The notes: generated from the letters alone by a model not told the origin. Numbered from the stretch's first letter, positions 1 to 12,599 are shown. The stretch: 64,000 bases of DNA from Epiperipatus broadwayi (GCA_028023455.1 JAQFVV010006203.1:10080876-10144875); one strand, 5' to 3'. Program-made: numbers and translations.

Positions 1-599
1 CTGATTTTTAAAAGCAATGTTCTATTTGTCTTAAAATTAAAACATTAAATTCCCTACATTTTTTTAAAAAAAATTGCCATCTTAATGATTCTATCCTATC
101 ACTCAATTTAGATAACTTTTTAATATTTCTAATATCATTCAATGGTAAAATATTAAAAACTAAACTTCACAAACCCATAACAAAGACCAACTACAAATAA
201 CAAAGTCATATCTAATTTTTTTTTAAAATAAAATAAAATACACAATTATTTTATATCTATTTAAACTTTTTTATATTTAAATTATTATGTAACAACCTTA
301 AAAGAAGAATTAAAGAATTTTTATTATTAAAAATTTATGATTCTGAAGTAATTAACTTATTTAACACTGTGAAACAACTGTAGATTGATGTACACAGCTT
401 CAAGTCACTCAAAAAACATCAGTTTTTGCATTACCATAGTGTTTTACAATTATTTGAAAGCTTAAAAAGTATTGTAAGATGCTGCCCTTTCTAGAATTAT
501 TTTACAAGTAAAAAATCAATAATCTTGATGTAAAAATCTACAACAATGGGAGAAGGCAGGCTTTCCTAGATGCTAATTAGTTGGTTTGCATTTTGACTA

Positions 600-1012
600 A
601 AAGAAGAGCACCTGTCAATAATTTTACTGCTCATGTTTTAGAGTATGTTTTAGAGTGGGTTTTTTTATTATTTTTCATACATATTATAAATTATTATAAA
701 ATATGCTGAAAATATAATTATTTTAGAAAAATAGGATTTTAGTCAAAAATTCTTTACTTTTACACAAATATAAATTGAAAAGAAACCAACGCTAACAATA
801 ATTTTGACACCTGTCAACAATTTTCATTGCCCCAAGCTCTGTATTTGATTTTTAAACAAAATGAATGGTTTAGGATATTTTGTTGGTATTTTTTACATAT
901 TATAATGTATTTTGATAAAATATGCTGAAAATATAATTATTTTAGAAAAATAGTAAGATTTTAATAAAAAATTATTTACTTTTACACAAACGTAAATTGA
1001 GAAAGAAATGAT
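600..1012. repeat. Two-copy tandem duplication, period about 219 bp
   Basis: Two adjacent diverged copies, about 604-788 and 802-1012. Both contain CACCTGTCAA-type starts, a shared block around ATATGCTGAAAATATAATTA (near 701 and 920) and a TTTACTTTTACACAAA block. The spacing of the shared block gives a period of about 219 bp. The copies differ by substitutions and small indels, so the duplication is not recent. No coding potential. Confidence 0.7.
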
Positions 1013-2185
1013 ATCTGCAGCATTTTCTAATTTGTTATGAACTTTCTTTTTATGTCTTCTATTATTGAATATTTTTATAATTATAAATAGAAATTTATTT
1101 TTGAAAAAACTTTTGTTCACTTTCATAATCTGTCAAATTATTAATATACTTTTTAAAAATGAAACTAAAATGAATATAATATTAAAAGATGAATATATTT
1201 TTACTGCTAATTTTGTAATTGACCAATCAAAAGTTGTAAAACTTTAATTCACTTGGCAAATAAAAAAACTGTTCAGTTAAAAAGTAATTTTTTCAATGAA
1301 AGAGTTAAAAGTTCTTTTAATATTAACCTTTTAACCGCTAATTATATTATTGGTTGTATGAGGTAAAAATCAAATCTTTTAATTGGCCAACTCACAAACT
1401 GAAGACAAAGCCTATTGTTAAAACATATTTGCCTATAATATTAAATTCAACTCAGATACGTTTATAAAAAGTATATTACTAATTTTTCAGGTTATGAAGA
1501 GAACGAAAGTTCTTTCAAAAATAAATTGCTATTTATTTATTCTAAAATATTCAATTTCGGCAACATAAAAGCTATAATATAAACAAAAAGGTCGACTTTT
1601 ATGTTATAGAAACGTAAATATTTCTTTTAAATATTTCTTTAATATTTTTATTAAAATCTTCAATATTTTTCGAAAATAATTTTGTTTTTTTAGTTTTTTT
1701 TTAAAAAAACTAGTTTAATTTCTGAAATTATATTTTTTTAATACTTAGAATTGCATTCGAAATGAAAATCTCAGCGTTTTTCTTTATTTTCTTTGATCAG
1801 GCGGTTTCTTTGTTCTTTCCAGCCAATCAGAATGTCTTTTTCGGCTGAGATCTCACTAACAACCATTTACAACCGATGTTGTTTCTTTGTTTAGGTTTAA
1901 ATGCGTTTTTTTTTTATTTTTTACTTGTAAAATAAGTCGGAAGAGGGCACCATCTTACAGAACTTTTAAAAACCTATTCAAAACGTATCAAACGAATTTT
2001 TTAGCATAAGAACTGGCAGAGTTAGAGTGACATCAGATGTCTATGAGGAGCCTCATAAAAAACAGTCTTTTGGTTAAGGGATATGGTAATAAAGTGGAAT
2101 TGTGGGTAATGTTTAGCTTAAATGTTATTTTTGTAATTCTTTACACTTGAGAAGTTTTCTTGTAGCAGTGAAACTATTGGTAGTG

Positions 2186-2606
2186 ATATGTTGGACTATT
2201 TCCATCATCTATGAGTAAATGTTGAATGTATAAAAAATTTTAAACTTTATTTAAACTTTCCAAATACAAACAACTTGTTAGTAATAACATACAAATATAC
2301 ACCATAGATTAGTAATTACACAATGTTTCAAGTAGTATTATTCTTCACTCTTTTTCAGATATTTCTGGCCTATATGTACAGTGACAATATTCACTTAGCA
2401 GTTAAACTCGCACCTTTAGATTCTTGAATATCAAATTTAAGGCAAATGCTCTACCAACTGAGCTATTCTGTTGCATAATTACTAACCTGTGTTGTATATT
2501 TTTGTGTTATTACTAACAAGTTGTTTGTGTTTGGAAAGTTTAAATAAAGTTTAAAATTTTCTATACATTCAACATTCACTCATCATTATAAACATTCAGA
2601 CAAATA
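2186..2606. mobile_element. Palindromic (head-to-head) tRNA-derived SINE, family A, copy 1
   Basis: The left arm (about 2190-2475) is a tRNA-derived SINE on the minus strand. A perfect Pol III A-box TAGCTCAGTTGG lies at 2454-2465 (minus) and the SINE tail points left. The right arm (about 2466-2590) repeats the tail region in the opposite orientation but lacks most of the tRNA-like head. The whole unit is flanked by an 11-bp direct repeat TATTGGTAGTG at 2175-2185 and 2607-2617, the size expected for a LINE-mobilised target duplication. The right end carries a short unpaired tail (CATCATTATAAACATTC) resembling the end of the copy at 14712-15252. Related sequence: a monomer at about 10105-10400. 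Confidence 0.75.
2454..2465 (-). promoter_or_regulatory. Pol III A-box-like site in SINE family A head
   Basis: Reads TAGCTCAGTTGG on the minus strand, followed by GTAGAGC, as in a tRNA D-arm. A degenerate B-box-like GAGTTTAACTGC lies further along the same strand near 2400. It marks the tRNA-derived head of the minus-strand SINE arm. A functional tRNA gene is unlikely because the acceptor stem and anticodon arm do not close. Confidence 0.5.
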
Positions 2607-3365
2607 TATTGGTAGTGTGTTAGAGTTTATTTTCTTGGCTAGTCTGGTTGGATTGTAAATTTTGGGTAATTTGTGTTATTCATAATATTTTAATTTCAAA
2701 GAGAATATCTGAAAATTTGGCAATTTATTGTTAAATCCAGATTTGATTGGCCTTATTGCCTTTTTGACAGTCTCTAACTTTGTTAACAATAGAACATTAC
2801 ATTTTTGAATATGTCAAATTGCAGGAAAAGTGATTACAAGCTATCATTGGTATTCTCCTCTCTGCTTGAAGGGTCACTTCATTTCTGTATTTTTTTTAAA
2901 TTATTACAAAATGGATTTAAACACAATTAAACATAGCAAGAATAAGCCTCTTTTTGAACCTAGATCAAATGGCATCCAACATGGGGCTGAAGTGCCATAA
3001 ATTGACCCAGCATAATTTCAAAAAGTAAAATCGTAATTAAAACTGGAAAAAAAGTTTGAAACTAAAATTTAAATTGAATGCTAAATTGTGTAGTTAGAAG
3101 AGATAATAACAATGAGAAGTGTGAGAAGAAAAATAGAGTGAAGCAAAGATTAAGAATTAAAATAATTAAAAATACAAAATAGAAAGAGTATGTATTGTAC
3201 AAAAAAAGGAAAGAGAAGAAAATATGGCCAGAAATGATAAATAATTTATTACTGGGGAGTTGGAGTTTGTTTGATTTTAAAATAGAAAAAAAATAATGAG
3301 AAATAACTGCCTGACAAATGTTGGAGTAGGGGGTAGAATTTATATTAATTGGACAGATTTTTATA

Positions 3366-3505
3366 CATTAATAAAACCAAAGTTAAATAAATAAAAGTTA
3401 AATAAAATAAGAGTTTTAAAATCAATAAATGTGAAGTAAATAAATAAAATAGACTTTTATATAATGAATAAAATAAAATCTAGAATAATAAATAAAATTT
3501 TGTAA
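3366..3505. repeat. Degenerate AAATAA-rich simple sequence
   Basis: A run of imperfect AATAAA/TAAAT units with almost no C or G on this strand. It contains many AATAAA strings by chance, so none should be taken as a poly(A) signal. Confidence 0.5.
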
Positions 3506-4544
3506 AATAAACCTATGTAAGTGTAGATTTTGTGTTGGTTGGTAGAGTTATGGGGGAGGGTACAGATAAAGGTCAAGGAAGATGTGTTAAGTGCAGTTGT
3601 TGCTATGTGAACTTAAGACCCATAACAGGCATAAAAATGAGAGTGCTCATCCAATAGGATGAGGATTCAGTAAAAAGTTCTAAGCCCATCCAACATGCTG
3701 GGATAGAGTCCCAGTCCCTTATCTAAAAAAGTTGCACACTGAAAAAATATGAGCATAAACTGCAAATCAGTTCATTGGGAGAAAAAAATCCCAAAATAAC
3801 ACAGTAAGCCTTATTTTTAGTGTAATCCAAATGCTCAGTTGATAAATACTGCCATTTGCAGTGACTGTATTTTTTTAGATGAAGACCAAATAAAATAAAT
3901 CTTTCATTGTCATTTTAGCATAAGCTGAAAGGTCAGTGGATGATTACTGTCATTAAAAAGGACCCCATATCTTCTAGGATGCAGAGACAAGGGAGAAAGT
4001 CCTGGTTTCATTCAAACTGCTGGTAGAGAAATTTCTGCATAGAAGTATTTTTATTGCATATGTCAAAGATAAGCCAGATCTGTCTGCCATTCACAGCATT
4101 TACTCTTTTCATACACATCAAAAAAATGCATGTTGTCTCTTGTGGTTATCACATATGACATAAGCATTGCTACTCAATGTACATTGTGACCTGGTGAGAT
4201 AGAGCAGCATAAGAAAGGTCCCCCTCTATATGTTTTGTTAATCTGTATACAATTGGACACTTATTTTGGTAGAAAAATATTAAATAAATACAAATGAAAA
4301 GTGAAAAATCAAAATGAAAAGTTAAAAATAAAATGTCAGAGCTAAAATGGGTCAAATTGATACATTTTTTTCTCAAATGAAAGGAGGGGTGGTGTATTGC
4401 TAGCATTACATGTTTCATAATTTTGAAAAAAATATATGATTATTTATAAATAGATTTTAAAATGCAATTTTGTAAAATAAAAAGATTAAACCACTAAACA
4501 TCACATGATCACTATCTCATACTAGCACATAATTGTTATTAAAC

Positions 4545-4645
4545 AATTCAAAACAAAGCAGAACTCTCCATACAATAGTTCCACCTTGTGCCAACAAGAG
4601 CAGTCAATGGATGCCAGAAGACTTATGGATAAAATCCCTATCTAG
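4545..4645. repeat. Dispersed repeat shared with 14265-14345
   Basis: About 80 bp (TCCATACA, a CCACC block, CAATGGATGC, then AAATCC and TA-C-TAATGC/TAGTGC blocks) recurs in the same order at 14265-14345, where it interrupts a LINE reading frame. This suggests a dispersed mobile or SINE-like repeat. The two copies also resemble each other when translated (HT-VPP ... QWM-EDL), but I recognise no protein. Family unknown. Confidence 0.45.
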
Positions 4646-6556
4646 TGCCTACTTTTCCAATATCCCCAGACTAGTTTCTGACTTGTGGCCTTCATCAGTG
4701 AGGAGCCTTGGATCTGAGAGCACTGCACCTAGATCTTAGGATCTAATGCAACCTTCTAGCAGCCACCTTTTAACTCTACTTAACTACAAAACTATGAGAA
4801 TGAAATTGAAAACACAATATTTTCAATCCAAGCTCAATAGCTTATATAGTCATATGGGTCTGAACTCAATTAAGCACCCATACATAATTGTTTAATAAAA
4901 AGATTGTTATATTTTTTTAAAAAAAAATTGTAGTAAACAGATGGAGGGAAAATCTAAAGTTAGAATAAAATTTGTTTTTAATGAAAACTCTTCTTTTATA
5001 ATATAAAAATAAGTAAATAGGGAAAGTTAAAAATAAAGACTTAAAAACTCCTTTTATAAATTGTTATAAATTGAAATAAGCAAATGTGAAAACAGAATAA
5101 AAATTAATTTGTAAAAGCTTTGGAATGCAATTAGTTTATAAGATTTCTAATTAATAATAATATTGAAATTGTATTAATTAAAAAACTAAGTAAACTATCA
5201 ATGAGATAGTAAATTAATCTAATTAAAAGATTAGATTAACATGGAATGCAAAAATCAATTAGATTAATGAAATGTAAAAAATTAGTTAAGAAAAAAACAG
5301 ATTTAAGTTACGATCAAAAATAAAAAACTACAATAAGGAATTAAAAACAATGAGAGAAAAAAGTATATAAAGTTGTAACTTTATTTTTCTTCAGTTAGAT
5401 CTGCATACTTGGGTAGATTAATCTGGCCTTTGGATATTGCCTTGATTATTATTTTCCATTGTTTCGATTTTCTGTAATTTATAGTTATTATTCCCTATCT
5501 TCTGTTTATCGCCTAGTAATCTTTAAGTGGATTTGAAAGTTTTAAACACTTTCCTTTCACATCTTAATTCTATTTTCATTTTTACATATACACATTCTTT
5601 TCTTTTTTAAGTTAGTGAAAAGAGAGAACTCTATTGTTTAACCTTTTATTTAGTTAAATTTCTCCCCCTCTATGTCCTTTTTAATTACCAAAATTTTATT
5701 ATAACAAGATGATGCAGCACTTTGTCCTGTTAAAAAAACTCTTCAAACTTTCTAAATTATACTTTTCTTTCTTAAAACCTTTTCTAAATTATATTTCTAT
5801 TTCTTAAAACTTTTACTTAATTCTTTTAACAACTTTACTCTATTTACTGATAAATGATTCTGCAATATTTTTATTATTATTATTTTTTACAATATTGTTT
5901 TAAAATCTTTAAACTAATTATATTTTCCAGTACAAATATTACAAAACATGTAGTGCTGTTCACTAGTGGATATTGTTAAAAGGAGGTTGCCTTGGCAACA
6001 GTTTGAAATTGTTGATTGTTATTGATTTTGGGATTGTCTAAGTGTTGACTGGTTTTTAATGATATATGTATGTCTATTGTTTTAGTATTTAGCACTTCAT
6101 TTAGAGATTATATCTCATAAGACTGATTTATTAAGTAGATAAAATATTCTGGCTTCAAAACATAAGAGAATATATTTTTTATTAAAAAGAAATAATTGGA
6201 CCAGTTTCTCTCTTTATATAATTTTCTTAATTAGAGAATGTCTGAAATACTTTGTCCAGAAAGTATGAATTTAAATCATCGTGCTATTTATATTAAAGCT
6301 ATTTTTAATTGATTTATATTAATAGATTAGTCTTTGATTTAGTATTGTCAATGTTTAAATTGAGAATAATCCCACAGATGTCAATTATTAGTATAAAGAA
6401 ATTAAAAATTACTTTGAAAGTCTGATTAAAGCTTCTGGCCAATATGCTTCAAACAAACATCTATTTAAGAAGTAAGGAGAGAGAAGATGATCTGATCTTT
6501 TCTCTATAAATAAAATATATATTATCTTATGCTTTGACTTATATAATGTTTTTTAG

Positions 6557-6646
6557 GTATACCCAACAAATATTCGTGCTTTTGGTTTAGGAACTTGTAG
6601 TTCTATTGCAAGAATTGGGGCAATGATTACTCCTTTTATAGCACAG
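6557..6646 (+). CDS. SVOP: SVOP-like transporter, internal exon near the C-terminus
   Basis: A 90-bp, phase-0 exon of exactly 30 codons bounded by TTTTTTAG and GTAATT. It reads [16 protein letters not shown] and ends [11 protein letters not shown]. This is the conserved segment of synaptic vesicle 2-related protein (major facilitator superfamily) around transmembrane helices 10-11, with the E-V/L-YPT-xxRA-G-G sugar-porter-type motif and the LGTCS...ARIGA...TPFIAQ block typical of SVOP. SVOP is a 12-helix membrane protein of synaptic and other vesicles, and its substrate is not settled. Upstream exons are outside the window; the next exon follows after a 3,993-bp intron in matching phase. SVOPL is the alternative paralogue, but the LGTCS wording favours SVOP. 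Confidence 0.93.
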
Positions 6647-7789
6647 GTAATTATAATTATATATAAGGTAACAAGAAAACTCAATTATTCTAAGATATCT
6701 TGGTCCAGGATTTAATTTGATTACATACATATACCTTTGTCATTATTAGCTCTTTATAAATAAATAAAAAATTTGGTGAAATACTTTTTGCTAATTTTTT
6801 GTTCTATTTAACAATATAATTAAATTGATATATATTGTTCATTTTTTTACTTGATTTTTGTTTAGTTTTAAGTTGAACTAAGGGATTTTATTTTGAATAA
6901 GTGTTCTATTCAATATTTGTATGATTATTACTTTTCATTCAGTCCTTTCCCTATAAATTATAAATCTTTAAGATTTACTATATATGTGTGTGTGTAAAAT
7001 TAATTGTTGCAAAAAAATACTGAGCAGAAGTGAAATTTATCTGAGGTCCATCATACTACTGTCTTGTATTGTTTGGTGCGATTGATAGCATGGCAGACTT
7101 TAGCACTTAAAGTTCATGGGATCATGTTTAGTTCTGTTACCTCCAGTGCTTGTACTTCTCATAATTTTCTGAACAATAAAGCCATTTCATTATATACTGT
7201 ATCACTCTCCCACAAGGTAGATATGATTTCCATTAACTATATACTGTTTTAGGTAGCAATAAATATTTCATCACTCAAGTCCATTTTCTGTGAAATCACG
7301 TAATGATAGTTGTACACACAACTTTGACTTTCATTCAGTATTTTCTTTGTACAAATGCACTACCAATTATTACATATGTACTCATTGTCATTAACAGTTA
7401 AATGGTGTGTTTATAGAGATTTAAGTTTTTTGCATTACAAAACATTTATTAAAAATTACATGAAAAAATAAGATTGTCAAGAGAATAAACTTGTATTACA
7501 TTGGCATGTGAATTGTCATATTATACAAAACAAGCTATCAATTACATCAGTTAAAAATTTTAATTTTAAATATCTGACACATCTGAAATTTTAGTCTAAA
7601 AAAGGATTACATTTTGCCATCATATCATTTAATATCTTTTACTAGATATAATGGCAGAAATTGAACAAATTGTTCAAAAATTGCCTAAAAAAAAAAATTG
7701 CCTCTAGATAAAATAACACAGTTACATTGGAAAATAAAAAGAATGCTTGAGAAGCATCAACAACCCAAATCAAGCATTATTAACTTAAG

Positions 7790-9790
7790 AGGGAAACTAT
7801 TAAAACTCTCAAACCAATTAAATCTATAATGATTATTCTTGCTGATAAAGACAAAATTGTTGATTATGACCACAAAATAAGAAAGCTCCTCACAGCAAGT
7901 TAAACAAAAGGATAGCATATCTTTTAGTACTTGGTGAGTTTTCATGTGAACCAAGATGGCAGTTCATATTTTTAATAAATATATAATTTTGAGGGCCTAT
8001 AATATATCAAAAATGTGTTAGTTGTTAAATTAAAACAAAATTAATAAATCGACTATTAAATTTAAAAAAATAAATAAATTCCAATAAATTTCATTAGGAA
8101 GCTTTATTTCAATTATTTTTACTCATAATAAAATGGATTTAAACCTAGACTTTTAAGCTCGATTCAGTCATCCACTTCATCTTATATAATTAGTACACAT
8201 GACCACATACATGTCAAAAAGATAAATGATCTCTAATATATGTATTTTGTGCTGAACCAGTTACCCATCAATTAATCGGGATCATCATCTCTCACACATG
8301 TGGGAAATGACAAGCTGCTCTTCACATTGTTGTACTTTGGTTCAATCAGCATGTTTCATATTTCAGCAGTTTTTTTTTTTTTGGTAAATTATCATAATGA
8401 TAAAAATTTGGGACCTTTCTGTTACAGAATGTGATGCAGTGGACTATTTCCAAAGGTACAGGACTCTGATCTCCCAAAAAGTATGTTTTAATGATCATGA
8501 TATGATTGCATGCTGCTGACATGAATAAAGTGTAAATATTGTATTTATATATTTTTTCCCCATTTTTCTGTTAATAAGTTAATCCAATAAAAAAAAGAAA
8601 ATAAACTGCAAATATTCTAATTAATTTTCCCACAATGATTTCTTTTTTAAATAAAAGTAATAAATTGTAAATATGAAATACATTGTTTTCTATCAGGCAT
8701 TTTTGGAAACATTTTTGAGAGCCCCCAAAACTGTAGATTTATCAAAAATATGGGCTGCCATCTTGGTTTACTCACAAGTACCAAAATGTCTATACCAGCT
8801 ATGTAAACAAAGCTATAAACATTATTCAGAATAATTGCAAGAATTTCACTGATTTGGAAAAAAAAGTAATTGGCAATATTTTTATACAGCTTTCTCATTT
8901 TCATAACACTCTAAAATTCTTAAGGATCAAGTTCCATAAGTTTTAGAAATTCACCATGTCAAAATCTGTAAAGATTATTTTATGGTTTGTATTCCTTTGG
9001 CTCACAAGATACAATTCTTAGTCAGAGATTCTAAGCAGTTTATGAAATTAATCAAGAACCTGAAAATGTAAAAACTAATATTTTGATAAGCTTTGAATCG
9101 GAAGCTTTATTCACAAATGTATCCTATATTGAAGCATTGCTTTTTGTAAAAAAAAAAAATTAAATGAGAATATTAGCTTACAAACCAAATCAATTTTTCC
9201 TATTGATAGTATAATAGCAGTCTTAACATTTCAAATAACAGCATACTTTTAATATAACAGAATTCTTCCAATAAAATCAGAAGATAACTAAGATTCACCA
9301 TTACCACCTCAAATTACTAATATAGACATGAAAAAACTTGAAACCAAAATAATAAATAATATTCTATCTCCACTTAAAATATAGCTTTGCTATATTAATG
9401 ATACTTTATTCTATAGTCATATAGTAAAACACTATTACAAATATTCTGAACACAGATCAATAACACATTTCTCTCACTAAAATTCACAATAGAATTGGAA
9501 CAAAAACAAAAGATTGCATTCTTATGTGACCTTGTAATAAAACTCTATCTTGTAAAAATAAAATCTGTGGTTTACAGAAAACTCACACAAAAAATGCTTA
9601 ACATATATGTCAAGTCATAACAGAGAAATACAAGAATACTATCACTACAAAGCAAAGCAAAGGAAGTTTTTCAGAAGCCAGTAGCTTCATAAAAAAGGTC
9701 TTCCATAAAGCAAGTTCTCTTGAAGAATGATTATCTATCAACTATCATTAAAAAAGCCTTTAATAAGCAACAAAAAAAAATATCAAAAGA
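7790..9790 (+). pseudogene. Degenerate Penelope-like element (PLE) reverse transcriptase
   Basis: Separate stretches can be read as PLE reverse transcriptase in order on the + strand. At 7793-7905 there is an IIILADKDK-type block with YDHKIRKLL, matching the N-terminal 'ADKG...YxxKxxxLL' region. At 9056-9150 a block ILISFESEALFTNVSYIEA corresponds to RT motif A (usually SFDV.SLFTNVP). At 9391-9405 YINDT replaces the YVDDT catalytic box, followed by a LxFTIE-EQKQKIAFL segment and VVYRKLT, corresponding to the FLD...VYRKPT motifs. Many stops and frameshifts separate them, and both aspartates of the catalytic box are no longer paired (N-D for D-D). The GIY-YIG endonuclease end is not convincing. 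It lies inside an SVOP intron and is clearly dead. Confidence 0.7.
8155..8335 (-). repeat. SINE family B fragment
   Basis: Matches the arms of the 41181-42066 foldback: ATCTTATAT, an AAAAGATAAAT-AT block, GTATTTTGTGCTGAACCAG and CACACATGTG in the same order. It corresponds to the minus orientation relative to the copy at 55190-55520. It sits within the Penelope-like fossil, so it probably inserted after that element. Confidence 0.55.
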
Positions 9791-10104
9791 AATTTTAAAT
9801 CAGGAATAACAAACAATTTAAACCAAATATGCATTCAATATAATATCAAACCAGCTTTCCAGACCATGCATGTATCAATGAACACATATTCTGATTAGGA
9901 AGAGTTAGATAGTTGGGGAGAGAAAAAATTTAAAAAAAAAGAAAATTTAAAGAAGCTTCTTACATGATAATGGCAAACCGCCCTCTAAATCAATGTAGTA
10001 TGATAATCCATAATGTTTGAAAACCTCTATTAATCCTGTCTTTAAGAAAAAGAGAAGGAATCAAGAAAATCTTCTTAGATAAGTTTATAATATTTCTACT
10101 GACC

Positions 10105-10400
10105 ATTGCCTTTGACAAAGTAGCTTAGTCAGAATATCATCTTAAAAACAATAATCATGAATCTAAAGGTCTATAGTTTAATTCCCATGTTAAAACTAAT
10201 TCTGAATTAGATCAGCAGTAATACCACTCAAAATGTTATATTCTAATCTGTGTGTTATTATTAATAGTTGAATATATTTGAAAATTTTAAATGAAGTTTG
10301 AATTTTGCTAAAAACATTTAACAACTAAAATTAAATAACGAAATAGTCTAAAATATAATTACAATCAAAGTGCCACATTCAAACATTCAATTAAATAACC
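10105..10400 (+). repeat. SINE family A, single-orientation copy
   Basis: Starts with a decayed tRNA-like head (GTAGCTTAGTCAGAATAT for the A-box region and GGTCTATAGTTTAATTCCCA for the B-box region). The family tail follows (GTTATTATTAATAGTTGAATATATT...GAAATAGTC-AAATATAATTA). It resembles the right arm of the palindromic copy at 14712-15252. It is useful as the monomer against which the palindromic copies can be compared. No clear target duplication. Confidence 0.6.
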
Positions 10401-10639
10401 CTAAAAGTTTGTTTTTAGATTTATATATTTAGACTTCACTATCAAAACTGTTTATCTTTTTTTACACCAGCCATAGTTTACCAAATATTCATAAATCAAG
10501 TTCATACAATGTTTGTTTTTTTTTTTTAATTCAGATCGAAGTTAACAATTCAAATAAATATTTAGATACCTTTTTAAAAATAAAAATTATTTATAAATCA
10601 CTTGTCTAAAATTGAATTTAATTGATTGACTTCTTTTAG

Positions 10640-10753
10640 GTGCTTATAACAAAATCTTTACCTGCAACAGTTTGTATCTATGGTATTCTGTGTATTATTG
10701 GAGGTATTAATGCATTACTGTTACCCATAGAAACCAAAGGAAGAGAATTAAAG
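10640..10753 (+). CDS. SVOP: SVOP-like transporter, penultimate or last coding exon
   Basis: A 38-codon phase-0 exon (VLITKSLPATVCIYGIL...) ending PIETKGRELK. It covers the last transmembrane helix and the diagnostic PIETKGR tail signature that closes the SVOP/SVOPL fold. The acceptor is CTTCTTTTAG. The 3' end is ambiguous. A GTAAAT donor follows 10753. If unspliced, the frame continues for four more codons and stops at TAA 10766-10768, with an AATAAA at 10793-10798. If spliced, a short exon at 10882-10923 could finish the protein. Family tails after PIETKGR are usually short and hydrophilic. Confidence 0.93.
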
Positions 10754-10792
10754 GTAAATATGATTTAATACAAAATACATACAATAAAATTT

Positions 10793-10798
10793 CACAAT
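10793..10798 (+). other. Possible poly(A) signal AATAAA
   Basis: Lies 24 bp after the TAA that would end the SVOP-like frame if the exon reads past its GTAAAT donor. The position fits a very short 3'UTR, but AATAAA is frequent by chance in DNA this A+T-rich. Confidence 0.3.
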
Positions 10799-10984
10799 AA
10801 TAGCAGAATAAGAATCTGATCTATTTCTTTCCTATTAATAAGTAAAACTCATTAAATAAATTAATTTTTTTTTTATTTAAGGTGTATATAGAAATAATGC
10901 CACACATTATTTTCATTATTTAACGATGCTTTGTTCCAATTTTAAAAACAAAGGGAATATGCAAGATTGTCGTTATTATGGTAA

Positions 10985-12355
10985 AATATCATTATTATCC
11001 ATTAAGCAAAAGTACTTTCAATAATTTTGTGGAGTCGATTGCTTTGAGTTATAAATGAATGGTTACCAGGAACTCGGTGTGATTTTAGGGAATCAAGAAG
11101 CACTATAGATATGATTTATATTGCCAAGCAAATAAAAAAAAACGTTGGAAACAAAAAAAAAAAGATTTATATATTGCTTTTATTGATTTGCTCAAGGCAT
11201 TTGATTCAATTAATAGGACAAGATTGTTGTTTCATATTATACAGCTTCTATATAATGGAATAAGAGGAGGTGTTATTACTAAAGGTGAAAAATCTGAGAC
11301 ATTTGAAATATAAACTGGTATTAAACAAGGAATTGTACTTGCTCTAACTTGGTTTCAATTTTTATGACAGTGGTCTTTGGAATTGTTTATAAGTTGCCTA
11401 ATCAGGCAGTGATCAAGACATGATACAGGTTTGATGGAATTTTTAATTTAAGTCAAAAAGCAAAAACAAGAACTTTATCTTTTTGGATTCTGGATCTACA
11501 GTATACTGATGAATGTGCTATTTTTTCAATTCAAAAGATGGTTTTAAATGCAACTTATAAATATCTTAATTTATTAATTAATGTTCAAAAAACTCAAGAC
11601 TTTTATCAGCCAGTGATGAAAGGAAAATCCTTATCAATCTTCAGCTTGGATAGTGATCAATTTGAGAATGTAAATCTTGGTAATTTTATAGATAGAAGGA
11701 TTTTCATAGATGTTAAAATCCAACACAGACTTCAATGTGCTTCTGCTTTTAATAAATTAAAAGATGGAGTACTTCATCGTAGGGAAATAACTACTGCAAC
11801 TAAGTTGAATATAAAGCTCTTATTTTACCTAATTTATTATATGTTTGTGAAACTTGAATACTCTATCAACACAATATAAAGACATTAGAAAATTTTTATT
11901 TAAAGACACTGTAAAACTTTAAAAATACACTGGCAAGATTGCAAACCAATCAATGTTTTTCAGCTTGCAAGATGTAATACTATTGAGTCCACTATTGTAA
12001 AATCTCATCTTCATTGAGCTGGACATGTAAAACAAATAATCAATGGAAGACTTCCTAAGAGTGTGTTTTATAATGAATTTGAACATGAGTTTCATAGGAA
12101 AGGTAGACTCCATATAAATCATAAGGATTATCTCAATGACATTTTAAAAAAATGCAATGTCAATTGTTTGCATTGAGAAGATATGGCAAAGAATAGAATA
12201 CATATTTTAGAAAGAAAAATTTTCTGTTAAGGAAATTAAAAAAAACATATCATAAAATAACAAGTAAACAGAAAATTGGATCTGCATGTTCTATATGTGG
12301 ATATATTTGTAATTCAAAGATTTGTTTGTAGAGTCACCGCAAAACTCACTTTTAG
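10985..12355 (+). pseudogene. Non-LTR retrotransposon, 3' half of ORF2 (degenerate)
   Basis: Several frames joined by indels read as LINE reverse transcriptase. STIDMIYIAKQI is followed by IAFIDLLKAFDSINR (11173-11217, RT motif A), an EIQTGIKQG-like region and a mutated catalytic box YTDE (11502-11513, normally YADD). A long open piece at 11538-11879 corresponds to the thumb region (INVQKTQDFYQP, then DVKIQHRLQCASAFNKL). The C-terminal part follows (AGHV, RLPK, HKDYLNDILKKCN, EDMAKNR). It ends with a C2H2-type finger, C-x2-C at about 12279-12290 and S-H-R-K-T-H at about 12333-12350, as in LINEs that close with a CxxC...SHxxxH finger. Internal stops include one within the finger. The clade is not resolved by eye. 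Confidence 0.8.
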
Positions 12356-12360
12356 AGCAT

Positions 12361-12598
<238 letters not shown>

Positions 12599-12599
12599 A

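Larger units (their letters stand above)
1..6556. other. Presumed intron / 5' flank of the SVOP-like exons; no exon seen
   Basis: This stretch precedes the first recognisable SVOP exon. I searched it for the preceding exon of the family (ending in a Y-x-Y-T-P-E type motif before a GT donor) and saw none, so the rest of that gene probably lies outside the window. The open frames here are short, A+T-rich and lack family signatures. Contents are listed separately: a two-copy tandem duplication (600-1012), a palindromic SINE (2186-2606), an A-rich simple stretch (about 3366-3500) and a dispersed repeat (about 4545-4645). The remainder shows nothing I can name. Confidence 0.6.
6647..10639 (+). other. 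Intron of the SVOP-like gene (GT...AG)
   Basis: A phase-0 intron of 3,993 bp starting GTAATT and ending CTTCTTTTAG. It contains fossil transposable elements listed separately: a Penelope-like element in sense orientation (about 7790-9790), a minus-strand SINE-B fragment (about 8155-8335) and a plus-strand SINE-A monomer (about 10105-10400). No further exon is seen. Confidence 0.85.

Noticed and set aside
2400-2470. tRNA gene on the minus strand (good A-box)
   Set aside because: The cloverleaf does not close, the B-box is degenerate, and the sequence is the head of a SINE with a shared tail elsewhere.
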